Shown here piece by piece: positions 13,702 to 21,650 of a DNA stretch of 23,787 nt. Below the pieces are notes generated by a model. That model saw nothing but the letters and a program-made list of their open reading frames with translations. It did no database searches and was not told the origin of the DNA. The stretch's first letter is position 1, and every line of letters begins with the position of its first letter. Where the stretch lies: the IMG/VR virus record IMGVR_UViG_3300043413_000057, positions 1 to 23,787 of that record; one strand, 5' to 3'. The position numbers were made by a program, and so were the translations under genes. This stretch comes from a virus.

Positions 13702-14058
13702 TCATTGATAGAAGCCCTCCTGACCATTGAATTGCAATTCGACGGTGCCTTCCTCGGCGTTATGGTTGGCTTCCCCTTCCAACCAGGCGTTTTTCAACAC
13801 ATAAACCAGACCATTCGCCAGCTCGGCGGTGATGGTCATGTCGGTCCCCTCTTCCAGCTTTTTGAGCGGGAAGTCTTTGGGCACCTTGTAGGTGCCTTTC
13901 ACAAAGGGAGCGCGGTGAGTTTCCTTGAAGTCGACCCCGCCACCGAGGTCAACAATGGACTCCTTGACACGGAGGTTCATCGGAACCTCAATGCCACCAG
14001 TCAGCGACAACTGACCGCCATCGACTTTCACGAAGCAGGTACCCGCGATGCGTGACAT
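13702..14058 (-). CDS. Tail tube protein (Mu gpM / gp40-like)
   Basis: This is a 118-residue protein starting MSRIAGTCFVKVDGGQLSLTGGIEVPMN, then KESIVDLGGGVDFKETHRAPFVKGTYKVP. The C-terminal strands end in GTVELQFNGQEGFYQ. This is the Mu-type tail tube family, with length close to the usual ~118. It forms the hexameric rings of the inner tube. GGAGG lies 5 nt before the ATG, which follows the sheath stop directly. Confidence 0.93.
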   Translation of the reverse strand: MSRIAGTCFVKVDGGQLSLTGGIEVPMNLRVKESIVDLGGGVDFKETHRAPFVKGTYKVPKDFPLKKLEEGTDMTITAELANGLVYVLKNAWLEGEANHNAEEGTVELQFNGQEGFYQ

Positions 14059-15552
14059 TTATGCCTCCTGGTGTTGCAGACGAAATTGGTTGAGCATCGC
14101 AAAGATGCGCAGTTGGTTGACGTAATCGGGAGGGAACAGCATGTTCATGCGGTTCGAGTCCTTATCACGCTCCACGATCAGGTATTTGGCGAAGACCTCG
14201 AAGTTCTCGACGATGCCTTCGCGCTCCATCAGCTTGTATTCCCCCATCACCTCCCCTTTAACGACGGAGGGGGTGACAATCGCTTGGCCAGGGCCAAAGC
14301 GAGTGCCATCGTTCGCCAGCTTATGGCGACCATACTTGCTGGTGACGATGCTGCGCAGCCGGCGGATCACGTAAGCCGAGGTGTGCAGGGTCTCGCTGTC
14401 GAGATAGCTGTTGTCGGCCGCACCATATTTGTTGCGCTGGTAGTTGGTGATGGCCCGCTCTACCTGCATCACACCGGACTGGACGGTTTGAGTTGCCATG
14501 CCAGAACTCAGCAGGGTCTGGCGCTCACTGGCGATGAAGCGCTTGCCCATCGGCGCCGGCAGTTGACCATCCAGGTCGCCAGTTTGAGTTGGGCGGGCCG
14601 GGTCAATCCGGATGAAGATGGCATTGCGTGCCGTGAATGCGGCGGCTGCACAGTAGGGGACGGCCGGCGCCAGCAGCTCCAGGCTCAGATAGCTGATGTG
14701 CTGGCCGTTGCGCGCCTTGCCAAAGGTGACCAGGTCACTGACCGTCCCCTTCTTGGCGGTGTAGATGTGGCCGTAAATCTGCCGTGACCAGGACCAGCGC
14801 CCCGTGCTGTCATTCATCTCGCGTTCGAGCGCATCAACGCTGGCGCTATCTGTCCAGGGCATGCCGATATAGTCGAACAGCTCATCGCCCATTGCGGCGA
14901 TGGCCGCAGTCAAATCTGGCGAACCGGCCCCACCACTCATCGCAGCAATAGTCAGAGTGAGCCCTTTCGGCACGTCTTCACCACCAGCCACACCACGGTA
15001 GGAGTGAAGCAGGCTGATGTCGTTGCCAGTGAGACCCTTCCATCTGGCGGTGAGCGTGGTTACGCCAGCCGCTCCGGCGGTTGCTATGACCGGCAGATCT
15101 GCAGCAGCATTGACCGCCGCCAAGACGGACGCCGCGACTACAGCAGCCGTGTCGTTCGCTGCTACGGCTACCTGCACCCGTTGAGTCGCGATGTAGAGAG
15201 AGAGCACGCCGGCAGCTTGCGCAGTACCGGTCACGGTGATTGTGCCGGTTGCAACAGCCCCGGCTGTCGGTTCTGGCACGTTGATCATCCACAGCTCACC
15301 GAAGCTATCGACGTTGCGGTATGCCTCAACCATGGCGGCCAGCTGACTACCTTGCCCCACCAGCCCTTTTGCAGCGGCGGCAGTGGTTGCCAGCTGCAGC
15401 TCATTTTTCCCAGAGGTTACCGACGCCAGCCCATGACCGATGATCAGAGAGCGCAAGACCTCGCTCGCGGTATTCGCCGCGCTGTTGTCCATCTCCGCAT
15501 AGAACAGCGGAACCCGCAGGTCAGCGGGGATATTGTTGAAGCTGACAGCCAT
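14059..15552 (-). CDS. Tail sheath protein (Mu gpL-like)
   Basis: This is 497 residues from ATG 15552, which overlaps the upstream stop by 1 nt. A GTG one codon earlier is less likely because GGGAG is 7 nt before the ATG. It starts MAVSFNNIPADLRVPLFYAEMDNSAAN, with QQ-like inserts (~100-200 beta domain TGTITVTGTAQAAGVLSLYI). The core then has YIGMPWTDSASVDALEREMND and RWSWSRQIYGHIYTAKKGTVSDLVTFG. The C-terminal domain (YVIRRLRSIVTSKYGRHKLA, YLIVERDKDSNRMNMLFPPDYVNQLRIF) holds the mesh arm. It shows that the tail is contractile. Confidence 0.95.
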   Translation of the reverse strand: MAVSFNNIPADLRVPLFYAEMDNSAANTASEVLRSLIIGHGLASVTSGKNELQLATTAAAAKGLVGQGSQLAAMVEAYRNVDSFGELWMINVPEPTAGAVATGTITVTGTAQAAGVLSLYIATQRVQVAVAANDTAAVVAASVLAAVNAAADLPVIATAGAAGVTTLTARWKGLTGNDISLLHSYRGVAGGEDVPKGLTLTIAAMSGGAGSPDLTAAIAAMGDELFDYIGMPWTDSASVDALEREMNDSTGRWSWSRQIYGHIYTAKKGTVSDLVTFGKARNGQHISYLSLELLAPAVPYCAAAAFTARNAIFIRIDPARPTQTGDLDGQLPAPMGKRFIASERQTLLSSGMATQTVQSGVMQVERAITNYQRNKYGAADNSYLDSETLHTSAYVIRRLRSIVTSKYGRHKLANDGTRFGPGQAIVTPSVVKGEVMGEYKLMEREGIVENFEVFAKYLIVERDKDSNRMNMLFPPDYVNQLRIFAMLNQFRLQHQEA

Positions 15553-15755
15553 CACTTGGCTCCCTTGATTTTGGTTGGGTTCTGCTCCGCAGCATCAGGG
15601 TTGTCCTGAGTTACTGCCTCGGTGAGGGTGATATCGCCATCAAGCTGACGGCGGTACCAATACTGGTTTGGCTCGACGTTGCGGCCATCTGGCGGCAAAA
15701 AGTCGCCCCTGACCGGATCTGGTACAGATCGGCCACCATTGGGTTTGGCGAACAT
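15552..15755 (-). CDS. DUF2635 protein (Mu gp38-like)
   Basis: This is a 67-residue protein. GRSVPDPVRGDFLPPDGRNVEPNQYWYRRQLDGD is the diagnostic DUF2635 sequence, found just before the sheath gene in Mu-like tails. AGGAG lies 6 nt before the ATG. The exact role is not established. It ends in a 20-residue Asn/Gln/Lys-rich tail and its stop overlaps the sheath start. Confidence 0.88.
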   Translation of the reverse strand: MFAKPNGGRSVPDPVRGDFLPPDGRNVEPNQYWYRRQLDGDITLTEAVTQDNPDAAEQNPTKIKGAK

Positions 15756-15758
15756 GGA

Positions 15759-16445
15759 TTACTCCTGGGGAGGGATAGCCTCAGAACCGAGGCGGCTGGC
15801 ATCATTCATTGAATCAGCGAGTCTCAGCATGTTGCTGTAATCGCTGATAAATACTGTGTTTACTGGGAAGTAGAACTCGTGTTCGATAATCCGCCACGCC
15901 GGCGGGACCACATCAGGGCCCTGGCCGGGGTTAATGTAATCGACACCCCACTTGCCATCGCCGTATCCACTCACTCCGTCAAAATCTGGCAGTGCCTGCA
16001 GTTCCTCCCATTGCCGGGTCTGCTCCTCTGTAATCTCGAAGCGGGCAGAGAATTCGAACTGGTAGTAAAGCACTCCCCGGTCCATACGCAGCAGGTTGCC
16101 ACCTTCATAGGCGATGCCTTCATACTTCTGCTCAGGTGCCCAGCCGAGCAAGGCCTTCCACAGCACCTCCCGACTGACCTCGACAAGATCATTGGCCGCT
16201 TGGCCTCTCTCGTCCTGGCCGTTATTGATGGCCACAATGACTGCGAAACCATCGGTAATGGATTGCCAATAGTCTGTCTGGCTGCGCTGTTCTTCTGCGC
16301 TGTCATCGAGCGGGATCACGTATGCCGCAGGGAGCGCGAGCTTTGCTCCCTCAGGTAGCGGCTTGAACTCGCTGGCTCCCGCTACCCTCCCGGCAAACAT
16401 CGGGCAGCGCTGGCGCAATGCTGTAATGATGGGGCTTATCTTCAT
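15759..16445 (-). CDS. Tail terminator-like protein (Mu gp37-position)
   Basis: This is 228 residues from ATG 16445, overlapping the neck protein stop as ATGA. The frame reaching 16562 would start inside that gene. The first ~150 residues (SPIITALRQRCPMFAGRVAG, LPAAYVIPLDDSA, DGFAVIVAINN, LWKALLGWAPE, MDRGVLYYQFEFSARF) have the pattern of phage tail terminators that cap the tube and join it to the neck. The last ~75 residues (EELQALPDFDGVSGYGDGKWGVDYINP, ending in IPPQE) are an extra tail of unclear origin. The family match is moderate. Confidence 0.7.
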   Translation of the reverse strand: MKISPIITALRQRCPMFAGRVAGASEFKPLPEGAKLALPAAYVIPLDDSAEEQRSQTDYWQSITDGFAVIVAINNGQDERGQAANDLVEVSREVLWKALLGWAPEQKYEGIAYEGGNLLRMDRGVLYYQFEFSARFEITEEQTRQWEELQALPDFDGVSGYGDGKWGVDYINPGQGPDVVPPAWRIIEHEFYFPVNTVFISDYSNMLRLADSMNDASRLGSEAIPPQE

Positions 16446-16966
16446 TTCACCTTCTCCGGCCTGATGGCGGCCTTCAGAGCCTGGAACAGGGTGCGCTGTA
16501 TCCAGTAGGAGCGGTCCATCATGACCTTGGCCAGGTAGTTCTCGCGCGGCGCAGTCCGCCACTGCGATCCACCGCTGGCCCCCTTCTTGTGCTTCTTGGT
16601 GCGACGAGCACCACGCCGCACGCCGTAATAGAGATAGGCCGGGTAAAAGGCATCGCTGGGGATATCCTTCGATGCCCCCTCACCTTTGCTGTTGTGGCTG
16701 ACCTTCACCATAAAGCCCGGGCGCCGACTGCTCGGCCGTGGCACGTAGTAGCCTATTGACTTGGCCAGGTCCCCACTTTGATATCCAGGGGCATGGCCGG
16801 CCTCTGAGATCGCTCGCCGCGATACTCGGCGCCGTGAGTCGCGCAGCAACTTGCGGCCGACGTCAATAAATGCCCGGCGAACCCGGGCTTTGTTGAACCG
16901 GATCTCCATCGCATCCGGGAAGTCAACGTGGAGGTAAGCGCCTGAGCTCGAGTTTTCAACTGTCAC
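16442..16966 (-). CDS. HK97 gp10-like neck / tail completion protein
   Basis: This is a 174-residue protein from a GTG that overlaps the upstream gene by 11 nt. It is basic, with a helix (ARVRRAFIDVGRKLLRDSRRRVS), HAPGYQSGDLAKSIGYYVP, and SDAFYPAYLYYGVRRG followed by a Lys/Arg-rich loop. The C-terminal WRTAPRENYLAKVMMDR resembles the HK97 gp10 family. These proteins form part of the head-tail connector or complete the tail end. It sits between head-closure and tail-terminator genes, as in SfV-like phages. Confidence 0.75.
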   Translation of the reverse strand: MTVENSSSGAYLHVDFPDAMEIRFNKARVRRAFIDVGRKLLRDSRRRVSRRAISEAGHAPGYQSGDLAKSIGYYVPRPSSRRPGFMVKVSHNSKGEGASKDIPSDAFYPAYLYYGVRRGARRTKKHKKGASGGSQWRTAPRENYLAKVMMDRSYWIQRTLFQALKAAIRPEKVK

Positions 16967-17321
16967 GCCTCAACTCCTCCAGATCCAACAATGCCCAGAT
17001 CCGCTCACCGTTCAGCGGGGTAACTCGCTTCACCCGGTACTCTGCCCCGGCGTACACGATCTGGTGGTCACTGCTGAGTGGACGCCACCGTATCAACGCC
17101 TTGTGCGTGATCTTGTCGTCAACCTGCATCGACCCGATGTACACCGCACCACTCACAGGAGTCAGCTTTCCCCATACCTTGATGACGTCGTGATACTCCT
17201 GGGTTACCTCGAAATCTGCAGCAGGGATATCAATAACGCGGCGGATAGTCAGCCGGTGCTTGAGTTCTCCCGCTTGCGGCGGCCGATAGCTACCAGTGAC
17301 TGCTGACTGACGAAGCTTCAT
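16956..17321 (-). CDS. Head closure / head-tail adaptor protein (HK97 gp7, SPP1 gp16-like)
   Basis: This is a 121-residue protein. AGELKHRLTIRRVIDIPAADFEVTQEYHDVIKVWGKLTPVSGAVYIGSMQV followed by HKALIRWRPLSSDHQIVYAGAEYRVKRV is the standard head-tail joining pattern (strands and a WAKLTP-like turn). It closes the portal-proximal channel after packaging. Start and upstream stop overlap as ATGA; the gp10-like gene overlaps its 3' end by 11 nt. Confidence 0.88.
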   Translation of the reverse strand: MKLRQSAVTGSYRPPQAGELKHRLTIRRVIDIPAADFEVTQEYHDVIKVWGKLTPVSGAVYIGSMQVDDKITHKALIRWRPLSSDHQIVYAGAEYRVKRVTPLNGERIWALLDLEELRRDS

Positions 17322-17638
17322 ATCGGGATCCTGCGGTGTGGCGACAGCAAAAATCCAAATGCCAACGGAACCTCCGTTTTCTCAAAGTCCGCAACCGACT
17401 CCCGGTTGTTGAACCAATGTCCGATGATCAGTAGCGTGGCCAAGCGGATGTCGTCTGTGATAACCAGGTGCCGAGCAGTTGGCTCCCCAGGCAAGGACTC
17501 CACCAATTCGCGATCGGTGTGCTGCTCAATGGCATGCTTGGCTGCCTTGATGTAGAGGTCGAGCAGCAGATCCTGGCTGGTGTCGTCAATTTCGAGGCGG
17601 CACTGATGTTTCACCTCTTCCAGCGTGATCCACGGCAT
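17318..17638 (-). CDS. gp6-like head-tail connector (adaptor) protein
   Basis: This is a 106-residue all-helical protein: WITLEEVKHQCRLEIDDTSQDLLLDLYIKAAKHAIEQHTDREL, then IRLATLLIIGHWFNNRESV and PLAFGFLLSPHRRI. These features match the HK97 gp6 family that forms a ring under the portal. GAGGAG lies 5 nt before the ATG. Confidence 0.9.
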   Translation of the reverse strand: MPWITLEEVKHQCRLEIDDTSQDLLLDLYIKAAKHAIEQHTDRELVESLPGEPTARHLVITDDIRLATLLIIGHWFNNRESVADFEKTEVPLAFGFLLSPHRRIPI

Positions 17639-17640
17639 AA

Positions 17641-17877
17641 CTACTCCTCGGCTTGTTCCGGCTCGTAGTCCGCCAGCTCTTTCTTGATCACCAATTCGGC
17701 TTCGGCTGGTGACAGGCGGGTGATGTCACCACGGCTGTAGTTCTTCCAGGGGCCGGTGAAACGCACCAGCACCCGCTCATCATTGGTAGGTGTGGGATCA
17801 TCGCCGCTCTGCTGCTCGTGATCGGAGTCAGTGGCAGGTGTCTGCCCTGCGTGAACGATTTTCGGTGGCTTTGCCAT
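17641..17877 (-). CDS. Small head-associated protein downstream of capsid
   Basis: This is a 78-residue acidic protein. The N-terminal ~33 residues are polar and likely disordered (TDSDHEQQSGDDPTPTND). The C-terminal part VRFTGPWKNYSRGDITRLSPAEAELVIKKELADY resembles small proteins found directly after the capsid gene in HK97-type phages (pattern V-R-F...W...Y..G-[DE]). The function is unknown; a neck or decoration role is possible. AGGAG lies 5 nt before the ATG. It is separated from capsid by a strong hairpin. Confidence 0.65.
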   Translation of the reverse strand: MAKPPKIVHAGQTPATDSDHEQQSGDDPTPTNDERVLVRFTGPWKNYSRGDITRLSPAEAELVIKKELADYEPEQAEE

Positions 17878-17906
17878 GTCGGCTCCTTGTTACAAGGGAA
17901 TGAGAG

Positions 17907-17927
17907 AGGGCGCCAGTGCGGCGCCCT
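17907..17927 (-). terminator. Strong hairpin after the capsid gene
   Basis: AGGGCGCC and GGCGCCCT form a perfect 8-bp, GC-only-core stem with a 5-nt loop. In the minus-strand direction it is followed by CTCTCATTCC, not a U run. It is therefore more likely a partial stop, or an RNA end stabiliser that helps keep capsid message abundant, than a full terminator. Confidence 0.45.
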
Positions 17928-17936
17928 GCTGCGGCC

Positions 17937-19223
17937 TTACCAGGTAACCTTGGTACCCAGCGCCAGACCTTCCGGATGACGGAAGCCCACATCGTGGTTG
18001 CCGACCAAGCGGATCAGAGACTGGTTGCGTGCAAAGGCGCTGACCAGATCTCCATTGGTATCCACATAGGTGGCTTCAGTGGAGAAGTCCATGGTCATGT
18101 TGTCCTGCTCACCGATCACCACATCGCGCCAATCAGCGAAATAAATCTCAGACTCGTTGGTGCCGGTGCCGAGATTGGCCGGAATGGTGTTGGTATGCGC
18201 AATGGGATAACCCTTGAGCAGACCTTTCTCCATCTCCGGATAGACCTTGTTGCCGTTGCCATCACGCAGGCCGAACAGCTTCATCCAGGTGCGCGGACTA
18301 AGCGCCCAACCCGGCATGACCATTTTGCTATCAGAAGCCATCAACATCAGGATCAGGCCATCAAGGTATTCATCGATAGTGGTCAAACCGACAGAACCTG
18401 ACCACTCCTTAACCCGGCCTGCAGCAGTTGCAAAATGCTTGAAGCCAGTTGGAGTATCGTTGGTGCCATCATCGCGCAGGAAGGCCTTATCCTCTCGCAC
18501 GGACATAGCAGAGATGCAATCGTCCAACACCAGCTGCTCAACGTTGAAACCAGCACACCCGATCAGCTGGTTGCTGAGGGGTACCATGGTGATCATGGTC
18601 TTGGCGGACAGTTTCACATCACCGAACTGGCTGCCAGTAGCACGGGCATCCTTACCTTCACCAACGTAGCTGGACTGGGCGCCGCCAGTCATACGCGCCA
18701 TAGACAGATTACCGTTTGGCAGCGGCAATACTCGGGCTCCCAGCTTGCGAACTACCGTTTGCGGGCGCAGCAGCTCGATCACTTCGGAGTGCAGTGTCTC
18801 GGGGATCAGGGCGCCGCCTGATCCGGCAGCGGTGCTGATGGCCATGGCCACCTGCTTATCGCCGATCTCTTTAGCGGCGAACTGCTCTGCCATCTTCAGG
18901 TCGCCCTTGCCGGCAGCGACAGCCATCGCCATACGGGCAAAACCGGCGCCAGGGTACTGTTTGGCTTCCTGCTTCACATGGATGGCCGGAGGCGCCTGGG
19001 AGCCGTGAGCGTTGACCGGTACCGCCTGCTGCGCCATCAGCCGCTCGGCGCTCTCTTGGCGGGCGATGGCGGCGCTGATCTTGTTCGCTTCACTCTCCAG
19101 GTCGGCAAACTGCTGCAGTTGCTCGTCGGTGAGAGCGGTGCCGCTGGCTTCGAGTTCTGCCAAGGCTTTGACCTGGGCGGCGATGTCGCCACGCTCGCGG
19201 CGGAGGGCTTCGATAGTCTTCAT
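17937..19223 (-). CDS. Major capsid protein, HK97 fold
   Basis: This is about 428 residues from ATG 19223 (MKTIEALRRERGDIAAQVKAL) with AAAGGAAA upstream. An ATG 7 codons earlier lies right after the terminator U tract and has no ribosome site. Residues ~1-65 form a coiled-coil delta/scaffold domain (TDEQLQQFADLESEANKIS), expected to be removed by the protease. The HK97 fold follows: GSGGALIPETLHSEVIELLRPQTVVRKLGARVLPLPNG, AKTMITMVPLSNQLI, LVLDDCISAMSVREDKAFLRDDG, TPTGF, ALSPRTWMKLFGLRD, YPIAHTNTIP and IYFADWRDVVIGEQ. The C-terminus NQSLIRLVGNHDVGFRHPEGLALGTKVTW is typical. The gene is flanked by a terminator upstream and a hairpin downstream. Confidence 0.95.
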   Translation of the reverse strand: MKTIEALRRERGDIAAQVKALAELEASGTALTDEQLQQFADLESEANKISAAIARQESAERLMAQQAVPVNAHGSQAPPAIHVKQEAKQYPGAGFARMAMAVAAGKGDLKMAEQFAAKEIGDKQVAMAISTAAGSGGALIPETLHSEVIELLRPQTVVRKLGARVLPLPNGNLSMARMTGGAQSSYVGEGKDARATGSQFGDVKLSAKTMITMVPLSNQLIGCAGFNVEQLVLDDCISAMSVREDKAFLRDDGTNDTPTGFKHFATAAGRVKEWSGSVGLTTIDEYLDGLILMLMASDSKMVMPGWALSPRTWMKLFGLRDGNGNKVYPEMEKGLLKGYPIAHTNTIPANLGTGTNESEIYFADWRDVVIGEQDNMTMDFSTEATYVDTNGDLVSAFARNQSLIRLVGNHDVGFRHPEGLALGTKVTW

Positions 19224-19244
19224 CGATTCGTTTCCTTTGGACAT

Positions 19245-19267
19245 AAAAAAAGCCCCTTTTGGGGCTT
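19245..19267 (-). terminator. Intrinsic terminator between protease and capsid genes
   Basis: AGCCCC (19251-19256), loop TTTT on the + strand and GGGGCT (19261-19266) pair perfectly. In the minus-strand direction the stem is followed by TTTTTTT. It lies 25 nt after the protease stop and 21 nt before the capsid ribosome-site-linked ATG. It has all the marks of a functional rho-independent terminator inside the head operon. Confidence 0.8.
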
Positions 19268-19291
19268 GTTGGGATGTGCTCCGCCGCTGGG

Positions 19292-20230
19292 CTAGAGTTG
19301 GTTCTGCATTTCGATGGCACGGGCCCGCAGGCCGATGCTTTGCACCGGTTTGGTCGGCTTGGCCACGCTGGCGGCCAGGCCGTTGAGATAATCCTGCGGG
19401 TTGGCCAGTTCATCAGCCAGCCCGTTATTGACCGCCTCGGCACCGCTGTAGAGGGTGGCCTCGGTGGCTTTCACTTGCTCGACTGACAGGTCGCGATAGC
19501 GGGCCACCGAGCTGATAAACAGTTCGTAAGCCTGATCCATGCGGTGGTTGATCGCCGCCATGGCCCCATCGCTGAGCGGCTCATGGGGGGTGCCGTCCTT
19601 TTTGCGGTCACCGCGGTAGAAGGTGGTGAACTTGAGCCCAACCTCTTCCTCCCACTTGCTCACCTCCATGTGCTCCATGATGACGCCAATGGAGCCGCAG
19701 CCACCGGTTTCACTGACCACAACCTTGCTGCAGGCGGAGGCAATGAAGTAGGCCGCCGAGTAGGCAGAGAAGTTGACCAGGGCGGTGATCGGCTTGACGC
19801 TGCGCTTGGCATAGATGTAGTCGGCCAGCTCCTTGCAGCCGACCGCATGCCCACCACCGGAGTTGATATCAAGCACGATCTCTTTGACCCGCTCATCAGC
19901 CAGCGCCGTGGCGATCTGCGCCCGCGCCCACTCATAGCTGGTCAGTTCGGTGCAGGCGCCATCAATTTGACCGCGCCGCGCCACCAGGATGCCGTGCAAC
20001 GGGATCACCGCCAACCCTTCAACGCGGTACTGCGATTCGCTGCGGGCCTCGAGCTGCTTGGGTTCCAGCACATCCGGCAGTTCATCTGCGGCCATCACCT
20101 CAATCTGGCTGCCCATCATGCGGGGCATCAGCAGGCTCTTCACCCCGGCCAACACCTCCTGAGTGACGTAGAGCGGCACACCGAACACCTGGCTGGCCAG
20201 GTGCGGGTAGTTGATCATCAGCTTCGGCAT
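19292..20230 (-). CDS. S49 (SppA/protease IV-like) prohead maturation protease
   Basis: This is 312 residues from ATG 20230 (GAGG 7 nt upstream), overlapping the portal gene by 13 nt. The longer frame to 20395 is antisense-like filler. Key segments are YRVEGLAVIPLHGILVARRG (start of the catalytic core) and VKEIVLDINSGGGHAVG (oxyanion Gly). Also present are ALVNFSAYSAAYFIASAC, with the nucleophile probably S158, GGCGSIGVIMEHMEVS, and FYRGDRKKDGTPHEPLS, with the general-base lysine near 210. A C-terminal helical region follows (DQAYELFISSVARYRDLSVEQVKA, YSGAEAVNNGLADEL). It would cut the capsid delta domain and itself during head maturation. Confidence 0.9.
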   Translation of the reverse strand: MPKLMINYPHLASQVFGVPLYVTQEVLAGVKSLLMPRMMGSQIEVMAADELPDVLEPKQLEARSESQYRVEGLAVIPLHGILVARRGQIDGACTELTSYEWARAQIATALADERVKEIVLDINSGGGHAVGCKELADYIYAKRSVKPITALVNFSAYSAAYFIASACSKVVVSETGGCGSIGVIMEHMEVSKWEEEVGLKFTTFYRGDRKKDGTPHEPLSDGAMAAINHRMDQAYELFISSVARYRDLSVEQVKATEATLYSGAEAVNNGLADELANPQDYLNGLAASVAKPTKPVQSIGLRARAIEMQNQL

Positions 20231-21465
20231 AGGATGGCCTCGATTTCCTTGAATTGTTCTTGGGTCGCCTGGCTGATGCCTTGCGGCAGCTTGCCGGTAG
20301 AGACCATGTTGAGCGGGGTCAGGTAGATATCGCCACCCTGGATAGGGGGCAGGTTTTCCAACCGGCGGATATCGTTGACGCTGAGCCAGCCCCACTGGCG
20401 ACCGAGGGCGTATGACTCGTAACGGGACTTCTGGTCTGCCCGCAGCAGGCCGGAGAGGTTGAACTCGATATAGAGATCTTTGCGCTCATTCGGCAGCAGC
20501 AGGTCGCGCATCATGGCGGCCTCGATGCGCTTGACCCACGGCAGCAGGGTGTAGATAACGAACTGTAGCCCCTGATGCTCGATGTTGTTGTTGGTTGCCC
20601 GATCCAACTCGCCGATCATGTGCGGCGGGACCTTGTAGAGGCGGCAGATTTCGATGGCGCCATATTTGCGCGACTCGAGCAGTTGGCTCTGCTCGTTTGT
20701 CATCGCCATCTGTTTGTACTGCATCCCCTCCTGCAGGATCGCCACACCGAAAGAGTTGCGGGCCCCGGCGTAGGCATCAACAAACTTCGACTTGAACTGC
20801 TCCAGTGACTCTTGGGTTGTGAATGGCTTGCCGGTGGTTTCGATTGTTCCTGACAGGGTGGTGCCGTTGGCAAATACCGATCCGGCATGCTCATCCACCG
20901 CCATAGCCAACCCGATTGCATCCGGGTTGCTCTGGATCGGCGAGACACCAAGGTAACCATCCAGGCTGAAGGCCTTGACGTGGTGCACCATCCGCATCGG
21001 AAGGATCTGGTTGCTGCCATCAAGCAGCTGATAGTAAGGCAGCCCGTCAGGCCCCTTGAGTACCATCATCTTGTCCGGGTTGACCGGGATCAGTTCGTTG
21101 ATGTATCCGTCGCCACGGCGCCCAATAATGCTGTAGCTGTTGCCACGCAGGCCGAGGTGGCCCATGCGCTGCTCGTTAAACTCGAAGCTGGTGTCTTTCT
21201 GGTTAGGGCAGGCGTGGACAATGTCGTACAGTGGGTGGTCGGTCGCCCGGGTGCGACTGTCGTCGCTGCGCTGGTAGAGCTCGCACGGCAGTTGGGCAAT
21301 GGATTCAGCCAGCAGGGTGACACAGGCGCGGACTGTGCCCTGTGCCAGCGCAGACTCCGGCGTGACCATGACGCCCGCCTTGCTGCGCCGCGCCCCTACG
21401 CTCGAGATCCACTGACTGAAGTTGCCACCGCCACCCCTGCGCTCAAACAGGAATGGGAAGAACAT
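20218..21465 (-). CDS. Portal protein, HK97 gp3 family
   Basis: This is a 415-residue protein. The sequence APESALAQG-like segment (VTPESALAQGTVRACVTLLAESIAQLPCELYQR) is the family hallmark. Further marks are HPLYDIVHACPNQKDTSFEFNEQRMGHLGLRGNSYSII, DGYLGVSPI and the stem/wing region LESRKYGAIEICRLYKVPPHMIGELDRATNNNIEHQGLQFV. The portal makes the dodecameric DNA channel and the docking site for terminase and connector. The start overlaps the small membrane gene stop (TGATG) with GAGGGGG upstream. An N-terminal GGGG stretch precedes the core. Confidence 0.95.
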   Translation of the reverse strand: MFFPFLFERRGGGGNFSQWISSVGARRSKAGVMVTPESALAQGTVRACVTLLAESIAQLPCELYQRSDDSRTRATDHPLYDIVHACPNQKDTSFEFNEQRMGHLGLRGNSYSIIGRRGDGYINELIPVNPDKMMVLKGPDGLPYYQLLDGSNQILPMRMVHHVKAFSLDGYLGVSPIQSNPDAIGLAMAVDEHAGSVFANGTTLSGTIETTGKPFTTQESLEQFKSKFVDAYAGARNSFGVAILQEGMQYKQMAMTNEQSQLLESRKYGAIEICRLYKVPPHMIGELDRATNNNIEHQGLQFVIYTLLPWVKRIEAAMMRDLLLPNERKDLYIEFNLSGLLRADQKSRYESYALGRQWGWLSVNDIRRLENLPPIQGGDIYLTPLNMVSTGKLPQGISQATQEQFKEIEAILCRS

Positions 21466-21650
21466 CAGTCACCCCCTCGCTGTTTGTTGTACTGGTTACA
21501 GGCGATGGCTCGGCTCAACCAGGCAGACCAGCCCAGCGCCAGCAGGCCACCGACCACCCAACCGAGCGGGGCAGAGCAGAGCCATGCGCCATAGGTCAGC
21601 GCGGCGGCACCTAGCAGGCCCACCAGAAAAGCGATGATGTTCATCAGCAT
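21465..21650 (-). CDS. Small two-helix membrane protein between terminase and portal
   Basis: This is 61 residues, [23 protein letters not shown]..., with a second ATG two codons in. Two hydrophobic helices (about 4-24 and 30-48) with a short PLGW turn suggest an inner-membrane hairpin. The C-terminal [12 protein letters not shown] would be on the same side as the N-terminus. It overlaps the terminase stop by 7 nt and the portal start by 1 nt, so it is firmly part of the operon. Small ORFs occur here in SfV-like phages but I do not know their function. Membrane tethering of packaging or an exclusion role are both guesses. Confidence 0.7.
   Translation of the reverse strand: MLMNIIAFLVGLLGAAALTYGAWLCSAPLGWVVGGLLALGWSAWLSRAIACNQYNKQRGGD

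Noticed and set aside
14071-14787. 238-residue plus-strand ORF opposite the sheath gene
   Set aside because: Antisense shadow of a clear tail sheath gene; no domain recognised and no transcription signal.
15759-16562. Longer start for the tail-terminator-like gene at 16562
   Set aside because: The extra 39 residues are antisense-quality sequence inside the neck gene; the ATGA-coupled start at 16445 is far better.
19544-20326. 260-residue plus-strand ORF opposite protease and portal
   Set aside because: It runs antisense through two coupled real genes and has a shadow-like composition.
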